Assembly: GCF_025854335.1 (NCBI RefSeq)
Contig: NZ_CP107716.1
Location: 675,001-739,000, forward strand
DNA: 64,000 bases
DNA from: Pelagibacterium flavum
GTDB taxonomy: Bacteria > Pseudomonadota > Alphaproteobacteria > Rhizobiales > Devosiaceae
Direction of reading: 5' to 3'
In this document: positions 10,721-19,265 of the stretch, in pieces
Position numbering within the stretch: the first letter of the stretch is position 1
Layout of the letters: every line of letters begins with the position of its first letter
Notes under the pieces: generated by a model
What the model saw: only the letters and a program-made list of their open reading frames with translations
The model's database searches: none
Told to the model about the DNA's origin: nothing
Program-made: the position numbers and the translations under genes

Positions 10721-10746
10721 GGCAGGGCACCACAATGTGCCCTGCC
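10721..10746 (-). terminator. Intercistronic hairpin between potF and potG
   Basis: GGCAGGGCAC and GTGCCCTGCC form a perfect 10-bp stem with a 6-base loop. No T-run follows on the minus strand, so it is better seen as an attenuator or mRNA-stabilising hairpin than a full stop. Such a placement usually gives more binding protein than membrane parts. Confidence 0.6.
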
Positions 10747-10762
10747 ATGCAAGTTTGGTCGC

Positions 10763-11854
10763 TCAGACCCCGGTCTTGATCCGAGTCCAGGCGCGGGTCA
10801 AAAGCCGGTCATATGACGGTGAGCGGGCCTTGAGCGGGAAGAGATTGGCCATCACTTCGTCAGTCGGATAGATCGCCGGATCCCCAAGAACTTCGGGGTC
10901 GACGAGTTCGTCGGCGGCCGCATTGGGGTTGGCGTACCAGACATAGTTGGTGATGTCGGCAGCGATCTGGGGCTCGAGGATGAAGTTGATGAAGGCGTGA
11001 GCCGCTTCAGGGTTCGGCGCATCGGCGGGAATGGCCATCATATCGAACCAGATCGAGGCGCCCTCTTCGGGAATAACGTAGGCAATCTCAATGCCTTGGT
11101 CGGCCTCGGCGGCACGATCGGCGGCGATGAAAATGTCACCGGAATACCCCACGGCCAGACAGATTTCACCATTGGCGAGATCGGAGATGTACTGGGAGGA
11201 GTGGAAGGAGCGGATATAGGGACGGATCGAGCCGATCAGCTGCTCGGCTGCTTCGAGATCCTCAGGGGCTTCGGAGTTGGGATCAAGGCCGAGATAGTTG
11301 AGCGCGGCGGCGACCATTTCGACCGGGGCGTCCAGGATCGAGATGCCGCAATCGGCAAGCTGGGCGGCGATTTCGGGGTCAAAGAGCAGGTCCCAGCTTT
11401 GAAGCGGGCCGTCTTCGCCCAGACGTTCGGTGATCGCGCCGATGTTGTAGCCAATGCCGGTTGTACCCCACATGTAGGGGACCGAGTATTGAGCGCCGGG
11501 ATCGTGGGCATCGACGATGGCCATGATGGCGGGGTCGAGGTTTTCGAGGTTCGGGATCTTGGACTTGTCGAGCGTCTGGAATAGGCCTATCGGAATCTGG
11601 CGCTCAAGGAAAAAGCCTGACGGAACAACAACATCGTAGCCCGATGAGCCGGCCAGCAGGCGGGCTTCGACGATCTCATTGGAGTCGAAGACGTCGTAAT
11701 TGGTGGCGATGCCTGTCTCGGCGGTGAACTTTTCGAGCGTGTCTTCGGCGATGTAGTCGGACCAGTTGTAGATATTGACAGTCTGGTCCTGTGCAACGGC
11801 CGAGGTGGCCAGCAGGGAGGCGGTAACACTGAGGAAAATCAATGGCTTGTGCAT
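10763..11854 (-). CDS. potF: Periplasmic polyamine-type substrate-binding protein, PotD/PotF family
   Basis: A signal peptide (about 22 residues, cleavage after SAVA) precedes the mature start QDQTVNIYNWSDYI, which is the hallmark of PotD/PotF. The 363-residue length fits. It is the first gene of the operon potF-potG-potH-potI-aminotransferase. Polyamine uptake is the best reading; the exact ligand (putrescine, spermidine or another amine) cannot be decided by eye. Confidence 0.9.
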   Translation of the reverse strand: MHKPLIFLSVTASLLATSAVAQDQTVNIYNWSDYIAEDTLEKFTAETGIATNYDVFDSNEIVEARLLAGSSGYDVVVPSGFFLERQIPIGLFQTLDKSKIPNLENLDPAIMAIVDAHDPGAQYSVPYMWGTTGIGYNIGAITERLGEDGPLQSWDLLFDPEIAAQLADCGISILDAPVEMVAAALNYLGLDPNSEAPEDLEAAEQLIGSIRPYIRSFHSSQYISDLANGEICLAVGYSGDIFIAADRAAEADQGIEIAYVIPEEGASIWFDMMAIPADAPNPEAAHAFINFILEPQIAADITNYVWYANPNAAADELVDPEVLGDPAIYPTDEVMANLFPLKARSPSYDRLLTRAWTRIKTGV

Positions 11855-12206
11855 AGTGACGGAGGTCCCCTTCCGATAAGAAAAAGAGATGGTGACAATG
11901 TCGTGCGACTGCTCCGGAGTTACCTCTTGGCGGCGTCAACCACACGGCACTCCCTTCGCCGCTTCACCAATCGAGTACGAGGATCAAACCCCGCGCGCGG
12001 ACCCGACCGCTAGGCATAAAAAGGTCAATTTCCGCATTACAGGCAAGCGCGATCCCTGAAAAGCGAAATTATCGGCAATGGACGCCTCAAGCGCCAAAAT
12101 CTTTCCATGCCGGCACCACGAGGTCAACATGGCGGCAAAAGCGGTGGACCAAGGCGAACGGGACCACAAGATTGCGAAACATTGACACCTTGATGACATG
12201 GCATGA
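11855..12206 (-). other. Non-coding stretch upstream of the polyamine-type operon
   Basis: About 350 bases separate the potF start from the bfr terminator. The stretch must hold the promoter of the potF operon, and a GGGGACCTCC ribosome site lies just before the ATG. I see no convincing -35/-10 pair, riboswitch or gene in the rest. Confidence 0.4.
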
Positions 12207-12240
12207 AAACGCCCCCGCGACGCATGTGGTCGCAGGGGCT
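12207..12240 (-). terminator. Terminator of the bfd-bfr operon
   Basis: On the minus strand GCCCCTGCGAC and GTCGCGGGGGC form an 11-bp stem with one mismatch and a 7-base loop, followed by GTTTTC. It lies 25 bases after the bfr stop. Confidence 0.7.
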
Positions 12241-12264
12241 GAAATCGTGCACTGAAACTTTGCT

Positions 12265-12750
12265 CTAGTCGGCTTCGTTGGCTGGCTTGGCGTTGAGCTG
12301 GCCGTATTTTTCCACGCCGATCTTGTCGAGGAGGTCGAGTTCGGTTTCGAGGAAGTCGGTGTGGCCTTCCTCATCGGTCAGCAACTCTTCGAACAGGCGC
12401 TGGGTGACGTAGTCGCCGAGGTCGTTACAGATCTTGCGGCTCTCGCGGTAAGACGCGATGGCGTCGAGTTCGCCGGCCAGATCGACCTCGAGCACTTCCT
12501 TGATGTTCTGGCCGATGCGCAAGGGTGCGACGCGCTGAAGATTGGGATGGCCCTCAAGGAAGATGATGCGATCGATGAGCTTGTCGGCGTGATGCATCTC
12601 TTCGATGGATTCGGCCCGCTCCTTTTCCGCGAGGCGTTTGAAGCCCCAATCGTCGAGCAGGCGATAGTGAACCCAATACTGGTTTATGGCCCCCAGTTCG
12701 AGAAAGAGCGCTTCGTTAAGCCGCTCGATGATCTTTGCGTCGCCTTTCAC
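12265..12750 (-). CDS. bfr: Bacterioferritin
   Basis: Bacterioferritin stores iron as a 24-subunit shell. The ferroxidase ligands are present in the expected order: E in [13 protein letters not shown] and H in EEMHHAD, E in LAGELDAI, and E and H in TDEEGHTDF. The Met of EEMHHAD is the haem ligand position. The start is a GTG at 12750: AAGGAGG sits five bases upstream and the product then begins MKGDAKII as in E. coli Bfr; another GTG at 12756 is too close to the ribosome site. The ORF overlaps the end of bfd by 35 bases. Confidence 0.93.
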   Translation of the reverse strand: MKGDAKIIERLNEALFLELGAINQYWVHYRLLDDWGFKRLAEKERAESIEEMHHADKLIDRIIFLEGHPNLQRVAPLRIGQNIKEVLEVDLAGELDAIASYRESRKICNDLGDYVTQRLFEELLTDEEGHTDFLETELDLLDKIGVEKYGQLNAKPANEAD

Positions 12751-13030
12751 TTTCACCTCCTTGGCGCGTGGACTTGCGCAGGGTTTTCATTCTGGACCTA
12801 ACGTCTACCAGATTGGCGGCGTTCCCGGCCAGTTTGAGGTGATAAGTTTCGGTGACCTTGCCGATAATGTCCACAATGTTTGGCACGCAACCGCAACATT
12901 GTCCGCGCTTGCCCAACTCGCGATAGATGTGGGCAGGCACGACAAGCTGCCAAGGATCCTCGTCGAGAATGTCGACGACGATGTCCTCGATGTCAGTTGT
13001 CGATATCAGGTTGCACTGGCAAACAAGCAT
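12716..13030 (-). CDS. bfd: Bacterioferritin-associated ferredoxin-like (2Fe-2S) protein, extended
   Basis: The N-terminal 50 or so residues have the BFD-like (2Fe-2S) pattern, CQC at residues 4-6 and CCGC near 45, which holds the cluster that reduces bacterioferritin for iron release. Typical Bfd has about 64 residues; this one has 104, with a basic tail ([21 protein letters not shown]) encoded across the bfr ribosome site and first codons. The tail may simply be read-through sequence or may have a role. The gene precedes and overlaps bfr, so the two are one operon. Confidence 0.85.
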   Translation of the reverse strand: MLVCQCNLISTTDIEDIVVDILDEDPWQLVVPAHIYRELGKRGQCCGCVPNIVDIIGKVTETYHLKLAGNAANLVDVRSRMKTLRKSTRQGGESERRRKDHRAA

Positions 13031-13069
13031 GGCTAACGCAATGTGAGGGCTACACTCAGGTTTGCCCTA

Positions 13070-13097
13070 TACATACGATCCCAAAGGTGATTGTCAA
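13070..13097 (-). promoter_or_regulatory. Likely sigma-70 promoter of bfd-bfr
   Basis: On the minus strand TTGACA (13097-13092) and TATGTA (13075-13070) are spaced by 16 bases and lie about 40 bases before the bfd ATG. The -35 box is a perfect match. An iron-responsive operator would be expected here, but I cannot identify one with confidence. Confidence 0.55.
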
Positions 13098-13131
13098 CGT
13101 CAGCTTTCGTCGCAGGCGTGCAGAACGGTGT

Positions 13132-13353
13132 TCACTCCCCTGTGTCGTCCGGCGCCTTTGGTGCTTCAGGCTTGCTCTTGTTCCAGGCGATAAAGAAAAT
13201 ATAGACAGCATAAGCGGCCAACCCGCCAAAGATCAGCGCCCAGCCGAAATTGCCGTGATAGATGTCAACGGCGGCGATAATCGCAGGAATGACAACCACC
13301 AGGACGCGGCGCCACATGGGGCGAAACCAGGGGTGGTCGGCGTCGTTGTTCAT
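13132..13353 (-). CDS. Small two-helix membrane protein
   Basis: The 73-residue product has two hydrophobic helices (about 17-31 and 36-57) joined by a short DIYHGN loop, with a Lys/Pro/Asp-rich C-terminal tail. The start ATG has GGAGATCACT just upstream. I do not recognise the family. It lies alone between bfd and the lprI-like gene. Confidence 0.65.
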   Translation of the reverse strand: MNNDADHPWFRPMWRRVLVVVIPAIIAAVDIYHGNFGWALIFGGLAAYAVYIFFIAWNKSKPEAPKAPDDTGE

Positions 13354-13397
13354 AGTGATCTCCTAACTGTCCACACAACTTGGCGGACATTTATGCT

Positions 13398-13904
13398 TTA
13401 TCCCTCGGGGTTGAGGTAATTTGAAAGCGTTTCGGCGCGCCGGGCGGTTTCATCGAGCATGCAGCTTGCGTGAGCAATGGAGCGCATGGAGCCGTTGCCC
13501 CACATGCCATACTCGAAACCGCAGCTTTGATCGCGATAGGTAATCCAGGTCCTCTGGGCTTGTTGAAGCGTGGAGAACAGATCGGTTTCGAGGGTTTGCT
13601 GGAGCCTTGTGTAATTGGCGTTGAGTTGGCTGTCCCACCAGGCGGTTTCTCGCGCCATGCACTCGACCATGCCAATTGTTGTATAGCCATCCTCCTCAGT
13701 GTCCATGCACACATTGGAAGCGGCACCAACGCATTGGGTCTGCCTGCGGACCTCCTGCGGGTTCTCGGCGGCGCGTTTGGGATCGGAAAGTTCGGCAATG
13801 CAGCCGGTCATCAGATCGGCGTCGGCGGTGGTGAAAGTCGTCGCATCCTGCGCGGTGGCGGGCAGGGCGATCAACAAGATGGCGGCAATGGCCAGCGGTT
13901 TCAT
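13398..13904 (-). CDS. LprI-like (DUF1311) periplasmic protein
   Basis: The start MKPLAIAAILLIALPATA gives a clean signal peptide. The mature part has the DUF1311/lysozyme-inhibitor LprI pattern: paired cysteines (CIAELSDP, CVGAASNVC, MVECMARE, QSCGFEYGMWG) and the helix block WWDSQLNANYTRL...AQRTWITYRDQSC. Members bind lysozyme in some species, and most have no proven role. The longer frame from 14033 is rejected because it would bury the signal peptide. Confidence 0.8.
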   Translation of the reverse strand: MKPLAIAAILLIALPATAQDATTFTTADADLMTGCIAELSDPKRAAENPQEVRRQTQCVGAASNVCMDTEEDGYTTIGMVECMARETAWWDSQLNANYTRLQQTLETDLFSTLQQAQRTWITYRDQSCGFEYGMWGNGSMRSIAHASCMLDETARRAETLSNYLNPEG

Positions 13905-13944
13905 AGGGCGTTTCCTTTTGTCGTCGGTTCGGCCGTTGCGGTTT

Positions 13945-14622
13945 TCAGTGCGGCGTGATGCGGGCGACGAGCCAACGGGCGTTGGAAAAATATTCGCGAT
14001 GGAGCAAGAGGCCGATCGTTCCGATGGTGACAATAATGGCCAGCCAGCTTGAAACGAACCACGCCACCATGGGAATGGCGAAGTAATAGGACCGGATGCC
14101 CGAATTGAAGCGCTGGGCAGCCATGGCGTTGATCCGCGCTATGGTTCTTATTTCTTCGGGCGGAGCGGGCTTGGCGTGATCGAGCGCGCCGATAAGGATG
14201 CAGAAGTGGTTGAACTGGCGCAGTGACAGGGTGAACGCAAGAAACGCGTAAACGAACAAGAACAGCAAGACGACATTGTGGAGCTGCAGATCGACCTCGG
14301 AATAGGCGGGACCGAAGGTGATGGATGATAGCGCGGGCAAGAATTCCTGCAACTGCCCGATGACTGTAAAGAGCGCGAGGATCAACAGCGCGGTAGTCGA
14401 CGCAAAAAACGAGACCGAGCTCATAATATTGCCCGACAGGATTGCATCGAGCGGTGTATCGCGGCGCGATGCCTGGGTGACCCAGTTGAACCGCTGCTCG
14501 TTCATCAATGCCGACAGCGAAGGGCGGCTGCGGTCCAGCAATCTGGACGCTAGGCCGTAGGAATAGAGCGCCAAAAGCGGAAGCATGGACGCGAAAAGCG
14601 CAAAGCCGTTTATCTGCACCAA
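13945..14622 (-). CDS. DUF599 family membrane protein
   Basis: The 225-residue protein has four to five membrane helices and the DUF599 block with RRDTPLDAILSGNIMSSVSFFASTT and LRQFNHFCILIGA. The family is widespread in alphaproteobacteria and has no known function. Its C-terminus is 41 bases from the lprI-like start on the same strand. Confidence 0.75.
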   Translation of the reverse strand: MVQINGFALFASMLPLLALYSYGLASRLLDRSRPSLSALMNEQRFNWVTQASRRDTPLDAILSGNIMSSVSFFASTTALLILALFTVIGQLQEFLPALSSITFGPAYSEVDLQLHNVVLLFLFVYAFLAFTLSLRQFNHFCILIGALDHAKPAPPEEIRTIARINAMAAQRFNSGIRSYYFAIPMVAWFVSSWLAIIVTIGTIGLLLHREYFSNARWLVARITPH

Positions 14623-14780
14623 ATCATCACTCCCATGCCTTTTGGTCAGACGATAACCGCTGCGTTGCGTCGTGGCGACAGCAAATCATCGCAAGGGGAA
14701 TCAGGATTTGAGCCGTGCGGGTGGAAAGGTGTATGGGCTCCGGCTTTCTCCGGGGACGTTCTGATGCCTGATGAATTGCA

Positions 14781-15506
14781 TCAGTCGGCGCGGCGGTCCA
14801 AACACCGCAGCAGGAACATGACAAACAGGACGGTGGTGGCAAGGGAAATGACCGTTGCAGGAAGCGGGGAGAGGGCAGTAGGCGAAATTCCGGTCATTTC
14901 GCCGATCCAGAAGGCGGGCACAATGGCGGCCAAGTAGCGCCAGGGCGGGGCAAACAGCGCGGCCAGGGGCGCGAGCAGAGCCAGATTGATGAGCTTGGTC
15001 AGGGCGAGGCCCTCGACCTTGTTGGCGGCAAAGGCGAGAAGGAAAAGGGCCGAGAGAACGGCATGACCCGCAGCTATGATCGCCATCAGAAACGGCGTTG
15101 TCCAAAGCAGGGCGGGCAACACGAAAAATCCGATGCTGACTGAAACGATCACAGTGAGCACGATTGTTACGACGAGGCGGTAGGCGATAATGCCGTTCCG
15201 GCCAATAGGGGTGGTTTCGAGTACCATCAAGACGGCCTCGTCGCGGTCGTCAAGCAGCATGAAGCCGGTGACCCAGCCAAGCATGGCTCCGGGCATGAGG
15301 ACGGCAAGGGCGCCGAGCAATCGGGCCATGCCCGTAATCCCGAATGTTTCGGATGCCGCGGTTTCGGCCAGCGGACCGAAGACCACGATCAACGGAACGG
15401 GCAGCATGCTCATGACGATGCCGATCATGAGCATGGGGTCACGCGACACATTGAGTGCGTCGGCGCGCAACAGGCTGGCCATGGTTTTTGGGGAGAAGGC
15501 GCTCAT
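14781..15506 (-). CDS. ABC-2 type exporter permease, second subunit
   Basis: This hydrophobic 241-residue protein has about six helices and overlaps the preceding permease gene by 4 bases. Together with that permease, the ATPase and the TetR gene it forms a four-gene operon with the layout of the mycobacterial fluoroquinolone exporter locus (ATPase plus two short ABC-2 permeases). Export of a toxic compound is inferred from that layout. Confidence 0.75.
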   Translation of the reverse strand: MSAFSPKTMASLLRADALNVSRDPMLMIGIVMSMLPVPLIVVFGPLAETAASETFGITGMARLLGALAVLMPGAMLGWVTGFMLLDDRDEAVLMVLETTPIGRNGIIAYRLVVTIVLTVIVSVSIGFFVLPALLWTTPFLMAIIAAGHAVLSALFLLAFAANKVEGLALTKLINLALLAPLAALFAPPWRYLAAIVPAFWIGEMTGISPTALSPLPATVISLATTVLFVMFLLRCLDRRAD

Positions 15507-16198
15507 TTTCTGCCCAATTCGGTTTCGAGGGCGCGGTGGGCGTAATAGAGCGCGGCGGTGGCTGCGAGCGCGGCGGAAGCGAGCGCGAGCCCCAGGTTAG
15601 GGCCTGTGGCACTGCCATGGCCCAGGGCTGCGAGGATCAACAGGAACTGTGCCACGGGAGGGAAAACGAGCAGGACTGCAGGCAGGGGATCGAGAAGCGC
15701 CAGTCCCGAGGGGGCAAGCGCCGGGGCCAGAAACAGTGCCGAGCCGAGGAGGTAGGCGTTGACGGAGTTGAAGCGCAGGGCGATGGGCACACCGATTCCA
15801 ATGTAAAACATAGAGGTGAGGGTGACGCCGGTCACAAGCAGCGGCCAATTCACGGACCCCGATTTTGCCAGCGTAAGAACGATGACCGCGGCCAGCGCCA
15901 ATGCGGTGAGTGTTATGGTTTTGGCCAGCAGATAGGTGCGAGCAGAGACTGGGGAGATGGCCAGCGCGGCACGGATCCCTTCGCCCTTTTCCAGCAGCAT
16001 GAGTCCGCCAAGGAAGAAAAAGCCCAGCGCTGAAGGATCGGAAAAGATTACCAACGCCAGCACCCAGGCGGGCAGGTATGGGCCGGCGAAAAAGAGGAGC
16101 GCGGCGTAGAGCGCGATGACCGTGCCGTATGCGGCGTGAATGCCGTAACGGTATTGCAGCCGCAGATCGTGGACCAAAAGGGCACGGAGCGCACTCAT
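15503..16198 (-). CDS. ABC-2 type exporter permease, first subunit
   Basis: The 231-residue protein begins with a cytosolic stretch LRALLVHDLRLQYRYGIH and then has about six helices, the usual plan of a half-size ABC-2 permease. It overlaps the ATPase gene (ATGA) and the next permease gene, so the three parts are probably made together. Confidence 0.75.
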   Translation of the reverse strand: MSALRALLVHDLRLQYRYGIHAAYGTVIALYAALLFFAGPYLPAWVLALVIFSDPSALGFFFLGGLMLLEKGEGIRAALAISPVSARTYLLAKTITLTALALAAVIVLTLAKSGSVNWPLLVTGVTLTSMFYIGIGVPIALRFNSVNAYLLGSALFLAPALAPSGLALLDPLPAVLLVFPPVAQFLLILAALGHGSATGPNLGLALASAALAATAALYYAHRALETELGRK

Positions 16199-17046
16199 TT
16201 GCCGCCGCCGGCTACGGCAACAAAAATATCGTCAAGGCTGGCTTCGCGCGTGTGGAGCGAAACGATATCACCGGTTTGCAACAGGTCTTGGAAGGCGGCA
16301 TTGCCTGCCAGCCCCTCCATGGCGAAATGCTCGGTTGTCAGTGCGCCATTGCGACGGGCAGTGGCCACAAGCTCGGGCTTTCCAAACTGCGCCATAAGTT
16401 CTGCGGGGCGGCCTTCCAAGGCTATGCGGCCATCGACAAGAAAGCCGACGGTATCGCAGATTTCGGCGGCTTCGCTCATGTTGTGGGTGGTGAGAAACAC
16501 CGTCTTGCCGCGGTCGCGGAGTCGGGCAATGAGATGGCGCGTGGTGCGGGCGCGGGCAGGGTCCTGCCCGGTGGTTGGCTCGTCCAGAAACAGCAACGGG
16601 GGATCGTTGAGCAGGGCACGGGCGAGATTGAGCCGCATCTTCATACCCTTGGAAAAGGTCTCGATCCTTTGATCGGCGGCATCGCGCAGATCGACCATAT
16701 CGAGAACCGTATCTGGTGACAGCGGTGCATCGGCAAAAAGCGCTGCGAAAAGAGCGAGGTTCTCGCGCGCGGTGAGCCGGCCATATAGCGCCGGCAATTC
16801 AAAGCTCACGCCGATGCGTTCGTAAAAACTACGCCCCGAATGAGCGGGCGCTTCGCCGAAAACCGTTGCTGTGCCGCCAAAGCCCACCAGCAGGCCCATG
16901 AGGATTTTCTGGGTGGTCGACTTGCCAGAGCCCGACGGTCCCAAAAGGCCATAGACCGAGGCTTCGGGGACCGTAAGGGAGACGCCGTTGAGGGCCGGGC
17001 CCGGCGCGCCCTTATAGCTGAAGGTGAGCCCCGAAACCGAGATCAT
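16195..17046 (-). CDS. ABC exporter ATPase
   Basis: Walker A GPSGSGKST, a FSKGMKMRLNLARAL signature (replacing LSGGQ, as is common in drug-export ATPases), Walker B PLLFLDEPTTGQDP and the H-loop TTHNMSEA are all present. The C-terminal 70 residues fit the DrrA-like regulatory tail. It is translated from an ATG overlapping the tetR stop. Confidence 0.86.
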   Translation of the reverse strand: MISVSGLTFSYKGAPGPALNGVSLTVPEASVYGLLGPSGSGKSTTQKILMGLLVGFGGTATVFGEAPAHSGRSFYERIGVSFELPALYGRLTARENLALFAALFADAPLSPDTVLDMVDLRDAADQRIETFSKGMKMRLNLARALLNDPPLLFLDEPTTGQDPARARTTRHLIARLRDRGKTVFLTTHNMSEAAEICDTVGFLVDGRIALEGRPAELMAQFGKPELVATARRNGALTTEHFAMEGLAGNAAFQDLLQTGDIVSLHTREASLDDIFVAVAGGGK

Positions 17047-17651
17047 GGCGCGGTGGCCGTCAATTTCTGGACGAACATCTCGCGTAACAGCGCGCAGCTG
17101 GCTGAAAACTGGCTGGCGCTGAAAAGGTTTTGTTGCAGAACCAGGCTGACGAGAAGGGTTAGGATGGCAGCGATATCGTGCGGATCGACCGGTCCGATCA
17201 GACCCTTGGATCGGAGCCCGTCACAGAATTCCTGGATGAAGAGGAGGTCCTTTTCCTCCTCATGGGCCATGCGCTCGGGGGGCATTTTACGCAGCAGCGC
17301 TGCAAAATCGTCTGGGACGGAGGCGATGGCGACTAGGGGATCGGATCTGAGCTTTTCGACCAGCAGATCGAAGAACCGGCCCGCGCGGTCGGTGACAGGG
17401 CCATCGCATTGGGCAAAGAAGGCGAGGGTTTCGGCCTTGTGCATCTGGTCGCGCTGATCGGCGATGGCCAGAAACAGTGCCTCCTTATGCTCGAAGAATT
17501 TATAGAAGGTGCCTTTGGCGACTCCGACGTCCCTGCAGACATCATCGACGCGCATGCCGCGTAGACCATATTGGGTGAAATGCGCAAGGCCGGCAGCGAG
17601 AAGCTGGGACCGGATCAGTTCGTTATCGGCGGCCGTGAAGTGACGAGGCAT
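17043..17651 (-). CDS. TetR/AcrR family repressor of the exporter operon
   Basis: The N-terminus has the TetR helix-turn-helix (GLRGMRVDDVCRDVGVAKGT then FYKFFEHKEALFLAI). The rest is a ligand-binding helical domain without a recognisable ligand. As the first gene of the operon, overlapping the ATPase gene, it most likely represses its own operon until a toxic ligand binds. Confidence 0.87.
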   Translation of the reverse strand: MPRHFTAADNELIRSQLLAAGLAHFTQYGLRGMRVDDVCRDVGVAKGTFYKFFEHKEALFLAIADQRDQMHKAETLAFFAQCDGPVTDRAGRFFDLLVEKLRSDPLVAIASVPDDFAALLRKMPPERMAHEEEKDLLFIQEFCDGLRSKGLIGPVDPHDIAAILTLLVSLVLQQNLFSASQFSASCALLREMFVQKLTATAP

Positions 17652-17655
17652 GATA

Positions 17656-17678
17656 ATTCGCTATGACGAATTTTGTCA
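17656..17678 (-). promoter_or_regulatory. Candidate TetR operator
   Basis: Two interleaved inverted repeats sit 5 bases before the tetR start codon: ATTCG-6-CGAAT (17656-17671) and TGAC-7-GTCA (17664-17678). Position and symmetry suit autorepression; the operator is inferred only. Confidence 0.45.
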
Positions 17679-17739
17679 CTCAGTCGTAGCATGCACGGAC
17701 GCCACTTGCAAGGCGGCGCCGGTGGCCGCATGTGTCCGC

Positions 17740-18777
17740 TCAGCCGACCGTGCTGGGATACTGGCGATGGAGGCCTTCGATGCCGGCCAGCACGTCGGAC
17801 GACAAGGTCAGATAGTGGGCGTCGATATCGGTCTTGAGTTGTTGCATGGACGTGGCGCCGATAATAACCGAGCCTATGAAGGGGCGGGTCAGACACCAGG
17901 CGATTGCCATCTGGCAGGGATCGAGGCTGTGCTGTTGCGCCAGCTCGATATAGGCCTTTGTGGCAGCCTCGGATCGGGGATTGAGTCGCCACATGGCGCC
18001 GAGCGCGCCGCGTGTACCTTCGGGCATTTTGCCATCATTATATTTGCCGCTGAGCAGCCCGGCCGCGAGCGGAGAGTAGGCCAGCAGGTCGATATCCTCA
18101 AAGGCGCAGACTTCGGCGAGGTCGTGGTCGAAATGGCGGCGGAGGAGATTGTACTCGTTCTGGATGGTCGCCACCCGCGGCAGGCTGTGAGCCTCGGCAA
18201 TTTTGAGATATTCGGACGTGCCCCAGCTCGTTTCGTTGGAGAGGCCGATGGCGCGAATCTTACCGGCCTTGACCTGGGCATCGAGGGCTTCGAGCACCTC
18301 AGCCATGTTGTCCCTTACGACACGAGGGTCTTGGCCATAGGGATCGAAGGTCCATGATTTGGAGAAATTGTAGTGGTTCCGGTTGGGCCAGTGGAGCTGA
18401 TAAAGGTCGATGTAATCGGTCCTGAGGCGCTTTAGGCTGGCGTCCAGGGCGAGGACGATTTCCTTGCCGTCTATGGGACGTCCGTTCCGAATCCATTCAT
18501 GGCCGGGGCCGGTAATCTTGCTGGCGACCACCCAATCGGCGCGGCGGCCATTGGCGGCAAACCAGTTGCCGATGATGGTTTCGGTCGAACCCTGAGTTTC
18601 GGCGCGGCCAGGAGTGGAATAAAGCTCGGCGGTGTCGAGGAAATTGACGCCGTTATCGAGCGCATAGTCCATCTGCGCATGGCCTTCGGCCTCGGTGTTC
18701 TGTTCGCCCCAGGTCATGGTGCCGAGACAAATCCGGCTCACGGAAATGCCGGTGCGGCCGAGCGTGCGCTGTTGCAT
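17740..18777 (-). CDS. Aldo/keto reductase, Tas/YajO-like
   Basis: The product starts MQQRTLGRTGISVSRICLGT and has the aldo/keto reductase barrel with catalytic Asp and Tyr in LDTAELYS, Lys in VVASKI and His in YQLHWPNR, and the NADPH-binding end IGATSMQQLKTD. The 345-residue length and ethanol-tas-like insert match the Tas group, which reduces carbonyl compounds with NADPH. The frame upstream of 18777 has no homology. It is the last backbone gene before the tRNA and element I. Confidence 0.85.
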   Translation of the reverse strand: MQQRTLGRTGISVSRICLGTMTWGEQNTEAEGHAQMDYALDNGVNFLDTAELYSTPGRAETQGSTETIIGNWFAANGRRADWVVASKITGPGHEWIRNGRPIDGKEIVLALDASLKRLRTDYIDLYQLHWPNRNHYNFSKSWTFDPYGQDPRVVRDNMAEVLEALDAQVKAGKIRAIGLSNETSWGTSEYLKIAEAHSLPRVATIQNEYNLLRRHFDHDLAEVCAFEDIDLLAYSPLAAGLLSGKYNDGKMPEGTRGALGAMWRLNPRSEAATKAYIELAQQHSLDPCQMAIAWCLTRPFIGSVIIGATSMQQLKTDIDAHYLTLSSDVLAGIEGLHRQYPSTVG

Positions 18778-19016
18778 GTGGAAAACCCAAAGTGCTTGAA
18801 AATTGCAAAGAAACGGAAGGGACAGAACCTCTGACCCATGTGTAACCGGACCGGAGCGAAAGTGCAATCTGGGGGATGAGCGGGCTGTGGCCGGCACCTG
18901 TCAAAAAAATGTCGTCTAAGCGATCACAAGGGGTATGCAAACGCAATTTGCGCCCCTATATAAGCGGCGTCCAAGCGGTTCGCCCGGCGCACCGCACACG
19001 TGATGGACATCATTGG

Positions 19017-19095
<79 letters not shown>

Positions 19096-19101
19096 ATTTT
19101 C

Positions 19102-19137
19102 AAGGACTTAACCCAGATGGCGGTTAGTCCTTTTTTT
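19102..19137 (+). terminator. Terminator after tRNA-fMet
   Basis: AAGGACT(T)AAC pairs with GTTAGTCCTT with one bulged base and runs into seven Ts. It would end tRNA-fMet transcription. It belongs to element I, since the original terminator seems to be the one at 48334. Confidence 0.75.
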
Positions 19138-19162
19138 ATGTGTCCGCGCTGTGTCCGTAAAT
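19138..19162 (+). repeat. Element I left arm-type repeat
   Basis: TGTCCGCGCTGTGTCCG holds two TGTCCG units with an 11-bp period. The 25-base segment matches 39114-39138 at 21 of 25 positions, same orientation. It lies 47 bases inside the left att core. Tyrosine integrases of this class bind such arm sites; this use is inferred. Confidence 0.7.
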
Positions 19163-19179
19163 CAGGGGCGCTCTGTTCA

Positions 19180-19195
19180 GATGAACCGGGGTTCA
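19180..19195. repeat. Joint motif copy 1
   Basis: TGAACCGGGGTTCA is a near-perfect palindrome and the first of four copies of the motif TGMACCNGGGTTCA in element I. It lies between the left end of the element and hsdM. Confidence 0.6.
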
Positions 19196-19265
19196 AGCGT
19201 CATCCCGATCTGCTTTGCACCGTCAAGTTTTTCTGGCTAGGGTGCCTGAGACTATCGGGGGGCCT

